From Piezodorus guildinii (lineage: Eukaryota; Arthropoda; Insecta; Hemiptera; Pentatomidae), in NCBI GenBank assembly GCA_023052935.1, contig CM041292.1, positions 109,789,147-109,853,146 on the forward strand: DNA of 64,000 bases. Direction: 5' to 3'. Shown piece after piece: positions 32,373 to 43,444 of this stretch. Both the position numbers and the translations under genes were made by a program. Positions within the stretch are counted from its first letter, which is position 1. Each line of letters opens with the position of its first letter. A model generated the notes under the pieces. It did no database searches. It was not told where the DNA came from and saw only the letters and a program-made list of their open reading frames with translations.

Positions 32373-32971
32373 TCTGTGTTGCCCGCACCAGATTTTTAAT
32401 ATAAAGACAAAAGTTTGTAATCGCCTATGAACATATTTTCTATTACATAACTATTCATTCAACATTTGCGTATTATTGTCTTAAACTGTTTACCATTTTT
32501 TTTACTTTCACTTACTTATATTAATTTTCGTTAAGTTGATTCGTACTGGTAAATAGCTTACTTTAGAGATACGTATTAAGGAACATCAGCCGCACCACAT
32601 ACTATTTTTATTTGGAATTTTATTATGAACCGATCTTCTTAACGATAGAGTTAGCAGAAATATCATGTTCTAATGATGGAGGTTGATTATGAGCCAAAAA
32701 GTTCATTCAGGGAAAAGTTTCCAATTAGGATCCCAATTATTGAGATTAATTCTTATTTGTAATATTAACTAATTTCTTATGTTAGTGTTTTTGGCGGTAT
32801 AATGTATTATTAATAATTGCGTTTATTGATTTATTTTCTATTTTATGTAATATGTCTTTAGCATTGTTTTCTGTATATATTGCATGAATGTGGTCTCATA
32901 TCACTATTACTACTGTACAATTTGAAACAAATTTGTGATATATTCCAATAAATATTTATCAATAAATATAT

Positions 32972-33010
<39 letters not shown>

Positions 33011-33022
33011 TTTAAGAGTAGA
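32373..33022. other. spacer with solo end motif and (TA)n
   Basis: TTTACTTTCACTTACTTATA at 32501 is an isolated copy of the end motif of the 31516 repeat. A (TA)n run lies at 32974-33007. No gene. Confidence 0.55.
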
Positions 33023-33480
33023 ATGGTTGTGTTATTCTTAACATCTAGTTCGTTACCCTTAGAACAGCATACATTGAGTTCGAGTACGGAATACAACATG
33101 AATTATGTACATACTAACATTTCAAGAAAAATGACCTTTCACATCATTTATGCTAGTGTTATTCTTATCAGCGCTCCCTCGATGGATTTTTCAACAGGCT
33201 CTTTAAGCTGTTTAGGGATCATTGAATATCGGATGGTGATGGAATCGAAAATCACTCAGGTGGTTCGCTTCATAGAGGTGCGATTTGCATGCTCACCTCT
33301 ACACGGGCGAGGAAAAGCGTGTGATTAAAACTTGGCAAGAAGATTAGTTCCGCCGCAAGCTGGAGAGCTCCGGCATTTACTTGGGAATTGGTGACAGCAA
33401 CCTTCCTCACTCATGGGCCCTTAATGGATCTCTCTTCTTAGGCCGCTCCCTCTTTCTATTTTTGTTTATAGACTATTATT
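33023..33480 (+). other. GC-balanced island, unrecognised
   Basis: An open frame at 33023-33328 (101 codons, TTG-like start) and a GC-balanced patch to about 33430 stand out from the AT-rich surroundings. I do not recognise the peptide and see no splice or start support. It may be an old repeat. Confidence 0.25.
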
Positions 33481-34904
33481 ATTATTCATAATAAAAACAA
33501 AAAGACACATTTCCAGAAATCGAAACAAAACAATAATTTATTTTTAAATTTAAACTTTATATACACAGCATAAATAAACTCTTTTAATATTTAATCTTCT
33601 ATTTAACATCATTTATTGAAATTTGCAACTGTACTTCATAATACAACAAGTAAATATGTATATCTAATCTAAAATTAAAACAAGGATATCTCAAATCTGG
33701 ATTACTGTAAGCGATTAAGTTTAACTTATATTACTTTATAAATATTATTCGAAAAATCCAAAACTTATCCCTAACTATTATTAATACAAATAAATGCGTA
33801 TCCAGTTTCTCGAATGTAGGCATTTAAAAAAAATAATATCCGAGACAATATTAAAAACCAAGAATATATATATATTGTACAATTTACAGTTAAAGTAATT
33901 ACAGCTAAAATCTTTTCTGGTGTTTTTATTCAACCACATGCCAGAAACCTATTAACTAATATACATCACATATATGAAAATTAAAATGTTTAATACAGTT
34001 AATAATGAGGACATAATCTTGGGGCGAATCCCTTAGAAAACATACATAGTTTAAGTGAATCTTCGGTTAAAATTTAACCAAATGTGTGGATATTTTTAAA
34101 CGATTCGTTTTGTTGAATCTTGGCATTTTGTTCGAACACAGACCAGTCTTGCGAAAGAATAGATATCTATGTTATATCAAAAATGTTATTTAAGGTTTTT
34201 AAAAGTAATTGAGGATGATTTCATTTCTGAGATAATGAGAATCATTAAGAATTTTACGGAGAATTTTTTTTTGTAGTGAAATTTTGTTCTTCACTCGAGG
34301 TAGTAGTTAGTTCTGTTATTTTTCGTGGTGTAATCGCTACAGTGATTACGAGCAGTTAGATAGGTTTATAGGAAATGTTCTTAATTTGCTGTTTGTTTTG
34401 GTTTTACGTTTCCGTAATATATAAGAACAGCCACCATAATAGTTATTTAAGTCGTACGTATATAATATTATTAATGATTTTAGGAGGAAGGAATATACCT
34501 AAAACCTTCTACTAAAGATGTAAAAGTTAAAACATTTTTATTGTAAAATTTGTATTAATTATTTAGTTGGCCTAATAGCTAATTCTGTATATATATATAT
34601 ATATATAAAAAGTTCCTTAAAGCTCACAGAGCAAAGATGATCAAAACTGAAATCTTTAAGTTCCAGGATCTCTTTTCTATCCCTCACAGTTACTCATGGT
34701 TCACAACTGCTTTATTTAATAACCATGGTATACAAAATGTATACAAATAAAATAGCATTGCTCACACGATTCAAATTTTCCCAAGTAGTTCAATGATAAG
34801 GCTATAAAAGGAAAAAAATTAAGCGTGGGAATCATTTATAACCTCCCTTGTTATGGCGCGCTAAAAGTTTCGGTTGATGTAGTTTTTCGTGAATGTTTTA
34901 ATAA
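33481..34904. other. AT-rich spacer
   Basis: No gene seen; short (TA)n at 34588-34606. Confidence 0.45.
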
Positions 34905-35030
34905 TTTTCTTGGATACATAGGTAATGTGTTGTAAGGACCAAAATTGTAGGCAGTACTCTCATTATTATTCTAGTTTTAGTTGCGTTCTGAAATATGCAA
35001 AATTACTAGAGGAATAATTTTTCCAAGAAA
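34905..35030 (+). repeat. interspersed repeat, inverted copy of 8865-9000
   Basis: Shares the ordered words TAATGTGTTGTA, GGCAGTACTCTC and CTGAAATATGCAAAATTA with the complement of 8865-9000. Non-coding. Confidence 0.6.
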
Positions 35031-36189
35031 TCGTTATTTTAAGCAGGGAAGTGATATAGAGGTTAAAAAATATTATCGTTTAGAAGAGGATTATTGAGTG
35101 TTCACATCGATACAAATGGATAATCCAGTAAACGTAAACATTTTTTAAATAAAACTCAAAATCTTGCATTATTTTCCAGTCAACCCAAAAAATTATCTAG
35201 GCGTTCATAAATTATTCCTCTAATCCTAAATCCTTAAACCTTCCTAGAGTAATAAAATATATGCGATCTATAAATGTATTTTTAAAAAATATATTTCTCG
35301 TCTCATATTGATTAGAAGTACTCTTGAGAAATGTTTTAATGCTTATGTAAACTTAAAGTAAGTTTCTGGAAGGTACAAAAAAGTAAGAAGTTTGAGGATG
35401 TTACAAAGCTTTTCGTCTTGGCACTTACTCGGCTTTCTGGATGTGTTTACCGAGGTAACCTCACAACCCTAGGGACGTAAAAACTTTCTGATATTTTGTA
35501 CTCCCACTTTTTCCGGTGAATTTTTCGTATAAATTCTCTAGAAGTATATTTGGGGATTTGAGACTATCCCAGGAGTGACACGCTTCCTACCTTAGTAACC
35601 ATATAAGTTCATCACTTTTAATTTGCCTCTTAGATTTATTTCAGTACCTGCATTTAAGGAATCTGGAACTTTTCAGAAATCAGTTTATTAATGGTAAATC
35701 GTGTATACAACGGAAAATGATATTCCTTTTTATTATTTTTGTATTACTAAACAGTTAAATATATATTTTTTAATAATACTTTTTTTTTGTATTTCCTATC
35801 AACTTTGGCAATTCAAGAACATCGATTGCATTATTTCTTGCCCGTATTGACCGCAATTACTAGTATATATTTTGTGGTGACTCGTTCCGCAGTGTTCACC
35901 ATCTGGTAGAGTTGTACCTTCCATTAAATTATTTGGTCTGATCCTCAGTCTTGTCAACATTGCTTGTTCTCTTCTTTAGCCTAACACGAGATTCCAGGAC
36001 ATAGTGTTATTTCTTATTGATTTAAGTATCTTCTCTTTATTGACTTGCTACCAATTTATAATTTACCCATTTCAACTACTGCCCTTAACATCACGTAGGG
36101 GTGCACGGCACCAAAATGTAATGTAAATAAATATTTTAATTAAGAGTAGATTATTTTAGGTATAGATCAAAGTCTATATGAAGTAAATG
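35031..36189. other. spacer, no gene recognised
   Basis: A GC-balanced stretch at 35870-36110 may be a decayed LINE, but I cannot align it to a known motif. Otherwise AT-rich. Confidence 0.4.
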
Positions 36190-36588
36190 TAAAGTTGGAG
36201 GCTGATAATTAATTTCACCATTATTTTATTTAATTATGATGCACTACGTTTCGGCTATAATTCCATCTTCTGGTGCAAAGAACAATTTTTATCTGCAAGC
36301 ACAAATAATCAATCTCAAAATTATGACGTCAGAATTACATAACAAGAAATTTAAGAAAGTAACGTCAATCTTTTTATAGATTATTAGCAATTCTATTTAT
36401 TGTAATTAAAGATATTGTAATGTTATGTAAGTTTGATGTTATAATTATGAGATTTTTTATTTTTAAAGAATATTTGTACTTGCAGATAAAAAATTGTCTT
36501 TGCACCAGAAGACGGCATTATAGCCGAAACGTTATGTATCATGATTAAATAAAATAGAGATGAAGTTAATTATAAGCCTCCAACTTTA
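36190..36588. mobile_element. fold-back element with paired CGAAACG cores
   Basis: Arms 36190-36300 and 36480-36588 are reverse complements (AAAGTTGGAGGCT at the left, AGCCTCCAACTTT at the right). Each arm carries CAGAAGA, a short hairpin around GGCATTATAGCC or GGAATTATAGCC, then GAAACG, in outward orientation. The loop is AT-rich and non-coding. It belongs to the same group as 15567-15815. Confidence 0.78.
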
Positions 36589-36815
36589 TATAATAAATAT
36601 TTTATTATTAAATATATTGAAATGAGGATAATTTCGATTACTATACTTTTCAGTTTTTGGATATTAATTATTTTTAAATTAATTTAATATTTAACGTAAT
36701 ATTTATTTAATCACTTTTGATTGATTATTTTAATTATACAAAGTTGAAAAACTATAATTAAATACATGTTATCTTCTTTCAAGTTTAACTAATGAAATAT
36801 TTTATTTTATTTCAG

Positions 36816-36853
36816 ATCTCATTGCACAAAGCCGACTTCTACAGTCACTAGAG
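36816..36853 (+). other. possible 38-nt micro-exon
   Basis: A pyrimidine-rich tract ending TTTATTTCAG is followed by 38 bases of balanced composition and then GTAAAT, so both splice sites fit the consensus. One frame reads LIAQSRLLQSLE without a stop. Nothing adjacent confirms it, and chance matches to splice sites are common in AT-rich DNA. Confidence 0.2.
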
Positions 36854-37406
36854 GTAAATATGTATACCTAATATAATTTGTTAACTAGGTTATTTGCATT
36901 AATTAGATTATATTTTTATTGAGTTTTGGTTGAATTGGAAATCACTTGCTTATAGTATAGTTCATTAGAAATAAAATTCTCGAAGGAAAAGAGCTTTTAC
37001 ACCCAAAATAAATGTGACACAACTAATAAAATATTATTTTGTTAGAAAAATACTAGAAACAAGAAAAGTTCTACATATAAATCTAAAGAATAACAAATTA
37101 CGCTAGAAAATCATTCATCATTTATCTTGGCTTAGTGTGATATTTGAAATATTTAGTCTTACAGGTAAAAATTGAATAGCCACCGTGTAGATCCTTATTA
37201 TTTAATGAAATCCTTCGCCGAATTTAGGATTTTGTTGTAACCCAAGTAACTAATTGAATGAAAAATACAATATGGCATTACTATAGCTTGTTTCAATTGT
37301 GTTAATGATCGTAGGCTTTCATTCATAATCTTCATTGATGTTTTTCCTTGAACCCATTGATTCGTTATGTCAATAAACTTTGAATAACTATGCGGATAAT
37401 AACCAT
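36854..37406. other. AT-rich spacer
   Basis: No gene or named repeat seen. Confidence 0.45.
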
Positions 37407-37410
37407 ATAT
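37407..37410 (+). repeat. target-site duplication ATAT, left copy of element 2
   Basis: ATAT precedes the left LTR and recurs at 45285-45288 after the right LTR. In AT-rich DNA this alone is weak, but both copies sit exactly at the TG and CA ends. Confidence 0.8.
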
Positions 37411-38235
37411 TGTTATGTATTGAGAATACTAATGGAATAAGTTCAGTATTAAATAAGTTTGAAATTAGTCAAGTGAAAGGTTTATAACCCTTTGTCGGTA
37501 AAAGTTAAAAGGATTGGACATCCCCCCATGAGATTTCCCATGGACAGCGTGATACCCCAAGAACATTCTAGACCCCAGCCGCTAGGCTGGACAAAGACTG
37601 GACTGGGCACTCCCATATCAGCCCTGCCTTCCTTTGTTCGATAAAAGATCGGCAAATTCCAAAATATGAGACTTTTTTGGAAAAGAAGAGGGGATAGAAG
37701 TGACGAGGGTGTTCGATCCACAAGAAGAGGGAGTGGAAGTGAAGTGAGAGACAAGACGGGTACTACCATCGAGAACAGCAGTTGAGTCGAGCCACGAAAG
37801 AGTCAGAGGTCGAAAAGAAGTCCGTCGGAGACCAGAGAGCAGAGCCGAGTCGCTGGGGTACGAAACTTAGTAGTGACCAATTCCACCATCTTCGGTAGCT
37901 GTGTTTTTAAGGTAACCTTTTAATGTTATATTGTATGGCAAAGATAATAACCACGAACCCCTCAGTATTCTCAATCATAGGTCTGGAGATTGTGTAAATA
38001 GAGTGTAAGCCGGAAATCTATGTTATAGTTATATTTAATAATAATTGCTCTAATTTAAATCTGTCAGTAATTTGATCTTCCCCTGCATGCCACTCATTGG
38101 AATTGATAAACACGAAACCTTTGGAAAGGAAATCCGATGGTTCCGAAAGGTATAATATATAATTAAATTAAATAGATTAATTACTGATTTAAAGTTACCG
38201 CTGCCTTAGAAAAGCAGCCGGTTATAGACATAGCA
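37411..38235 (+). repeat. 5' LTR of element 2
   Basis: Begins TGTTATGTATTGAG and ends AGACATAGCA. The copy at 44459-45284 differs by T/G near 37433, one extra C in a C run near 37524 (six here, seven there) and A/G near 37669. GATAAAAG near 37640 could act as a TATA-like box; no clear initiator was seen. Confidence 0.95.
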
Positions 38236-38241
38236 TTTAAA

Positions 38242-38260
38242 TGGCATCCTATTGTGGGGA
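38242..38260 (+). other. putative primer binding site, tRNA not assigned
   Basis: TGGCATCCTATTGTGGGGA starts with the TGG expected opposite a tRNA CCA end and lies six bases after the 5' LTR. I could not match the remainder to a nuclear tRNA 3' end that I know. Confidence 0.4.
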
Positions 38261-38504
38261 CGTTTCTACCAATTCACTATTGTAATATAGGTGGCATGAG
38301 GGTTGTCCTAAGATTTTATCAAGTGCACTAGAACTCAGTTTTCAGCATCTGTAAGGATCCGTGGCGTCTCTGTGTATTTCAGCTATTGGGGTTAGGATAA
38401 TAAGTTAAAAACATTCCACAGTTCACGGTTAGTTGACAAAGTGTTAGATTTCCCAAGATTATTATTTTTTTTTTTTTCTCTTCTCTCTTACCGCTCAAAT
38501 AAAA

Positions 38505-39905
38505 ATGGCAAGTAAAAATACTCGTTCGGTGAGTAGGGCCTTAAAGGAGGATAAAAGGGTATTTTCCGAAATTGAATGTTCGGAAGAAGAACTAATGTCG
38601 GATTCGGAACACGGACAAATAGATCTAGAGAGAGCTCTACAGACGGATTCTTCAGTCCCAGGAACTAGTCAGCGACATAATCAAAATGAACGAGAAAGGG
38701 GAATTCAGTTAATTAATAGTAATAAGGGAAATGCTGATACAGAGGAGAATGATGTTCGAATAATGCTTCAACAAATGAAAGAAATTGCTAGTGATAAATC
38801 AAAAGAATTGGAAGAAAACATGACGAAGAGGATGGTAGGACTTTATAGAGAGATAGACGAGGTCAGATTTGGGTGCCAACAGCATAGCTATGGGTGCGAA
38901 GAGAGAAGTGACCAGTTAAATTCGCGAATCGATCAACAACTGAAAGACTTAGACGATAAGATTGAAGGGCTGAAGATTGAGCTAAAGATTCAGGTGAATA
39001 ATAAGTTTAAGGCGATGGAGGCCAAGATCGAACGGTGTATGGACCTTATCACGTCAATGAGGCCACCGCTCCAAGCCGAAGTAGAAACCCATGAAGCTTC
39101 GCCAGGTCAAGCACCATCGATAGCCAGAAACCCACCTACTCCTGATAGGGCCTTACCAGATATCTGGAATACGAATCCAATGGCAATACTAGGAAGGCAG
39201 CTTCCAGAAAAATGTAGATTTTCCAACAGTAAGAAAGACATACCAACGGAGTTCATCAACCGCCTCCGAATCGAATATGAAATGTATGGAAAGTATGTGC
39301 CGTTAGAACACTTCGTGAAAGACCATCTGTTGGATGACGCCCTGGCATGGTATGCTACCAGCCAAGACACAATGGGAACCTTTGATGATTTTCAGGAAAA
39401 ATTTCTCTTGAGGTTTCATGGCTCTCGGTATGACCACTTGGTATATGAAGAACTTAACCGTGGAAATTATTTTAATAATACTCACCTTTCTCCAACTGAA
39501 TATTTTAGTAGGATGGTAATTCGGGCTAGGGCATGCAAAAGCAGCCTGGATGACCATTACATATGCAGGACATTAGGACGTCACTTCGGTCCAAAAGTTG
39601 AAGAGGTTGTCATCTATCAAGGAATCGAAAATATAGATAGATTTATGCAGCTCTTGGAGGACGTTGGTCGAGAAAATATTTTGAGATCCAAGGAATCGAA
39701 CAGGACAAAATATACTTCAGGTGACTCAGGCATGAAGAGAACCTATGTTGATAATAGGCCCCGGAATTATTTAGAAACCCGAGAAGATGCAGAGCGACCA
39801 GGTAAATGCCACAAAGGAACTATCAGAGAACTCAACATTATTACAACAATGAGGATAGAGGGTATAAAAGATCGCCACAACAAACCCGAAAAAAACTCGC
39901 GGTAA
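38505..39905 (+). CDS. gag: Gag polyprotein of element 2
   Basis: A 466-residue ATG-started frame. The N-terminus is acidic and Ser-rich. Residues about 80-185 are heptad-rich and probably coiled coil (ELEENMTKRMVGLYREI, LKDLDDKIEGLKIEL). A Pro-rich linker (about 195-225) leads to a capsid-like region at about 235-390 (FINRLRIEYEMYG, DALAWYATSQ, FLLRFHGSRYDHLVYEEL), which resembles the LTR-element Gag capsid pattern. There is no CCHC knuckle. The last 35 or so residues look like out-of-frame sequence. From 39806 the -1 frame gives the Gln/Arg/Lys-rich tail expected of a nucleocapsid, so the functional Gag probably changes frame near 39800, by mutation or by programmed shifting. Confidence 0.85.
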   Translation: MASKNTRSVSRALKEDKRVFSEIECSEEELMSDSEHGQIDLERALQTDSSVPGTSQRHNQNERERGIQLINSNKGNADTEENDVRIMLQQMKEIASDKSKELEENMTKRMVGLYREIDEVRFGCQQHSYGCEERSDQLNSRIDQQLKDLDDKIEGLKIELKIQVNNKFKAMEAKIERCMDLITSMRPPLQAEVETHEASPGQAPSIARNPPTPDRALPDIWNTNPMAILGRQLPEKCRFSNSKKDIPTEFINRLRIEYEMYGKYVPLEHFVKDHLLDDALAWYATSQDTMGTFDDFQEKFLLRFHGSRYDHLVYEELNRGNYFNNTHLSPTEYFSRMVIRARACKSSLDDHYICRTLGRHFGPKVEEVVIYQGIENIDRFMQLLEDVGRENILRSKESNRTKYTSGDSGMKRTYVDNRPRNYLETREDAERPGKCHKGTIRELNIITTMRIEGIKDRHNKPEKNSR

Positions 39906-40105
39906 ATGAATTACAGGTTAAAGGGGAGAAAAGAAATGACAGTTCTATTAGTAAAGACAAGGTAGGATCACCACGTAGAATTTGGACAGCAAGGAAGCAC
40001 CAACCAACGTTTAACCGAAATAATATGAAACACTATGTAGAAGAAGAAGAAATAGAGTCTTCGGGAGATACTGGACAAAGTGATGAAGAGCGAGACCACC
40101 AATGA
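39806..40105 (+). CDS. basic Gag C-terminal tail in the pol frame
   Basis: A 99-codon frame, -1 relative to gag and the same frame as pol. It is rich in Gln, Arg, Lys and Asn (QRNYQRTQHYYNN, RSPQQTRKKL), then acidic (YVEEEEIESSGDT). This is a typical RNA-binding tail without zinc fingers. It ends at TGA (40103-40105). The frame stays open beyond that stop, straight into the protease, so pol could be reached by TGA readthrough, or the stop is a lesion in this copy. The ATG at 39806 may not be used. Confidence 0.6.
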   Translation: MPQRNYQRTQHYYNNEDRGYKRSPQQTRKKLAVNELQVKGEKRNDSSISKDKVGSPRRIWTARKHQPTFNRNNMKHYVEEEEIESSGDTGQSDEERDHQ

Positions 40106-40168
40106 GAAATAGAGACTGGGGATTCGGATCTGGGCATTTCTTCCTTATACCAAGAGTTTACTGATCTT

Positions 40169-43100
40169 TTGACTCTTGAACCTATGGACTTTCAAAATCA
40201 ATTCCAAAATGTCATTTGCCCATATGTTACCTTAACTCTAGGAGAAATTCAAGTGGATGCACTACTGGATACTGGAAGCCAAGTAACTTGTCTAAATGAT
40301 GCGTTTTATGAAAGAAATAAAGAGAAGTTTCTACACGAAAAACTGCCTGTTTCCAACCTCAAAATTTACTCCGCGCTCAGAAAGAAGTCTACATCGGTCA
40401 AGAGCCAAGTCTTCATTAGTACATCTTTTCAAAATTATACTTTAAAACTAAACTTTCTTATAATACCTAACCTCAGTCAGGATTGTATTTTAGGGTACGA
40501 TTTCATGAAAGCGCACATAAAAGAAATTAACATAGAGAAAAATTATTTTACGATGAAGGCCGAATCCGGCTGTTTAAGAAGGGTTACTTTCTCTGAAGAT
40601 GGAAACAAAGTGAAAACAAAGCCCAGTGAGGAGGTTAGCGTTCAAGAAATCTCAAGGGCTAATATAGAAGATAAGATATTCGGTATAGAGGAAAAAATAA
40701 AGCAGGTTAAGGCAGGCCAAGCCCACGTCCCCAGTCATATTATACAAGGACTCGAACAAATTCTGGTTAAAAACTCCGATGTTTTTTCCGAAAGCCCGGG
40801 AAAGATTAAGGGGTACGAATACGAGCTAAAGCTTACCGACGAAGAACCCGTCAGAGTAAAACCTTACCCTATCCCATTTCACAAAAGGGAAGCTGTTAGG
40901 GAAGAAATCCGAAGGATGATTAAAGATGATATTATTCAACCTAGTAGTAGTCACTATCTTAACCCGATTGTAGTCGTTAATAAAAATGATGGTCGCGTAA
41001 GGATTTGTCTAGACGCTCGTAAGCTGAATAACAAACTGTATGCAGATTACGAGCAATCGGAAAGCATTGATGACATCTTAAAATACTGTAATGGGAAGAA
41101 AATTTTCACGACCATAGACCTGACTAAAAGTTTTTATCAAGTACCACTGACGGAACATTGCAGGAAATATACTGCTTTCATGCACGAAGGGCGTATGTAC
41201 GAATTCAAGAGGCTCCCGTTTGGTTTGAAGGTTTCATTAGCCGGATTGAGCAGAGGGCTAACCCAATTGTTAGGGACATTAAATAACCAAATCAGACCTT
41301 ATGTAGACGATTTATTAGTGATGAGTGAAACCCACGAAGAACACCTAGATATTCTTAATAAACTCCTACGAGTCTTAAAGAATAGAGGGGTCACTCTAAA
41401 TCTAGAGAAAACCCAATTCTTTCGTACCTCATTGGATTATGTTGGTTTTGTGTTAACAACCGACGGACTAAAGCCCCAGGCCTCCAAGGTCGAGGCCATT
41501 AAGAATATCCCAACACCAAGAGGGGTAAAAGATCTACAGGGATTAATGGGACTCACTAATTATTACTCTCGATTTAACCCAGAATATGCGAAGCATTTAA
41601 GTAAACTCACTCATCTATTAAAAAAGGGAAAGAAGTGGAAATGGGGCCCCGAAGAAGATAAGGCGTTAGAAGATTTGAAAAATTCATTTATAAAGGAAGT
41701 ACTTTTGTATCATCCCGATTTTAACAAGCCGTTTATTCTACAAACTGACGCCAGCGGATACGCTATAGCTGCCCAACTGATGCAGAGGGATGACCAGGGA
41801 ATACATGTCGTTTCTTATGCTAGTAGAGTACTAAAGGGGCCGGAGTTGTCGTACAGTACAACAGAGAAGGAGTTACTAGCTATCGTATGGGCGATTCAAA
41901 AATTCATTAGCTACCTAGCGGCGCGCCCTTTCGAGATTCAAACCGACCACCATGCCCTCACCTACATCAAGTCATGCAGGAACACAACTAATCGGTTGTT
42001 GAGGTGGAGCTTATACCTCCAGCAATTTAACTTCGAGGTAGTGCATATAAAAGGGAAAGATAATGTTGTAGCTGACTTCCTGAGTCGAAATATAGATGGG
42101 AAAACGACTACACAGACCCAAGATACTCAGTTACAAATAAACCAAATACAGGCTGCCAAATGGCTTTTACCAGAAAAGGACCTGAACCAGATAACCAATG
42201 CATTTAAGTATAACCAGAATGATTTAGAAGAAGAAAATTTGCGATTCCTGACTGAAAATACTGAGAACGAATATTTTAAAGGAAAGTATAAGTATAAGTT
42301 TGACGGAAAATACATCATAACACAAAGGGCTGATAAGAATCCACGAATACTGGTGCCAAATGACATGGCGGAGGAATTTATAAAAAAGAGTCACGAGATA
42401 TTGGCTCATATAGGGATGGTGAAACTTTTAAACACATTAAATCCATATTTTCACATCCATGACGCACATACGAGAGTGAAAACAGTAGTAGGTCGATGTT
42501 ATCAGTGTCAGGTATCGGAATTTCCAAATAAAATCTATCATGCTGAAGCAAAATCTATAGGAGTAGATGAGCCCTTACAGCTAGTGAGTGCAGACTTCCT
42601 TGGACCACTTTGTACCGGCATAGGTGGGACCAAATATATTTTTGTCATGATCGATAATTTCAGTAAGGTGGTGCAGTTGACGAACTTACGCGCCGCAACT
42701 ACAAAGTCTGCACTGAGATGCGTGGAAAAGTTCTGCGAGACTTATGGGACTCCTAAAAGGATATTGACAGATAGAGGCTCCCAGTTCACTAGTAAGTCAT
42801 GGGAGAATACATTAGAAACCTTGGGGATAAAAAATATATTCTGTTCTGTAAGACATGCTCAGGCAAATATCAGTGAACGAGTGAACAGGGACCTAGGAAA
42901 TTTTTATAGGACTTTGGTAGGCGAAAATCACAAGATCTGGCCCAAATACACAAAAGTTATTAACACTACAATTAATAACACATATCAAACCTCTATCGGT
43001 GCGGTCCCGGTTGAGGTGCACTTTGCCCGAAGAAGGAGCGTTCCTTGGGAGAAACTCATAACTCTGCACCTTCCTAAAGTAGATAAGTCTTTGACAGAGA

Positions 43101-43444
43101 AGGAAAGTAAATATCTTAGAGGCAAAGTAAAAAGGAGAATAGAGGAACGTGGAGAGAGCAGCCGGAACAAATTTAATCAAACCCACAGAATATATGAATT
43201 TCACATCGGAGATAAGGTTTTGATACGAGCCTTACCAGTAATCACCGACCCGACTAAGCAAACCGCAAAGCTATTAAGACTATATGAGGGTCCCTACACG
43301 ATCATAAGAAAGTACGGAAACACCACTTACCGGTTAGCCAAAGTTGAGGACATACCCGATTGGAGAGAAAAGACAGAGAAAGATTTAAAAGGAGCCATTA
43401 GAGGCACGTTCCATGGATCGCTCCTTAAGCCGTTTTTTCAATAA
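40169..43444 (+). CDS. pol: Pol polyprotein of element 2
   Basis: 1091 codons from a TTG; the same frame is open back to 40106, after the TGA, and no ATG start is evident, so it is probably made as a Gag-Pol fusion. Residues from 40169: protease with DTGS at 34-37 and ILGYDFM at about 108-114; RT at about 200-440 with YVDD at 378-381; RNase H at about 520-640 with Asp527 in QTDAS and TEKELLAIVWA; integrase zinc domain from His742 with CYQCQ; catalytic core Asp809, Asp868, Glu903; GPY/F at 1041-1043. All catalytic residues are present. It ends at TAA with no added C-terminal domain. The integrase-downstream position fits Ty3/gypsy. Confidence 0.94.
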   Translation: MTLEPMDFQNQFQNVICPYVTLTLGEIQVDALLDTGSQVTCLNDAFYERNKEKFLHEKLPVSNLKIYSALRKKSTSVKSQVFISTSFQNYTLKLNFLIIPNLSQDCILGYDFMKAHIKEINIEKNYFTMKAESGCLRRVTFSEDGNKVKTKPSEEVSVQEISRANIEDKIFGIEEKIKQVKAGQAHVPSHIIQGLEQILVKNSDVFSESPGKIKGYEYELKLTDEEPVRVKPYPIPFHKREAVREEIRRMIKDDIIQPSSSHYLNPIVVVNKNDGRVRICLDARKLNNKLYADYEQSESIDDILKYCNGKKIFTTIDLTKSFYQVPLTEHCRKYTAFMHEGRMYEFKRLPFGLKVSLAGLSRGLTQLLGTLNNQIRPYVDDLLVMSETHEEHLDILNKLLRVLKNRGVTLNLEKTQFFRTSLDYVGFVLTTDGLKPQASKVEAIKNIPTPRGVKDLQGLMGLTNYYSRFNPEYAKHLSKLTHLLKKGKKWKWGPEEDKALEDLKNSFIKEVLLYHPDFNKPFILQTDASGYAIAAQLMQRDDQGIHVVSYASRVLKGPELSYSTTEKELLAIVWAIQKFISYLAARPFEIQTDHHALTYIKSCRNTTNRLLRWSLYLQQFNFEVVHIKGKDNVVADFLSRNIDGKTTTQTQDTQLQINQIQAAKWLLPEKDLNQITNAFKYNQNDLEEENLRFLTENTENEYFKGKYKYKFDGKYIITQRADKNPRILVPNDMAEEFIKKSHEILAHIGMVKLLNTLNPYFHIHDAHTRVKTVVGRCYQCQVSEFPNKIYHAEAKSIGVDEPLQLVSADFLGPLCTGIGGTKYIFVMIDNFSKVVQLTNLRAATTKSALRCVEKFCETYGTPKRILTDRGSQFTSKSWENTLETLGIKNIFCSVRHAQANISERVNRDLGNFYRTLVGENHKIWPKYTKVINTTINNTYQTSIGAVPVEVHFARRRSVPWEKLITLHLPKVDKSLTEKESKYLRGKVKRRIEERGESSRNKFNQTHRIYEFHIGDKVLIRALPVITDPTKQTAKLLRLYEGPYTIIRKYGNTTYRLAKVEDIPDWREKTEKDLKGAIRGTFHGSLLKPFFQ

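Noticed and set aside
37482..37769. Minus-strand frame within the LTR of element 2, repeated at 44513-44818
   Set aside because: It lies wholly in a non-coding LTR, is present in both LTRs only because they are copies, and has no motif.
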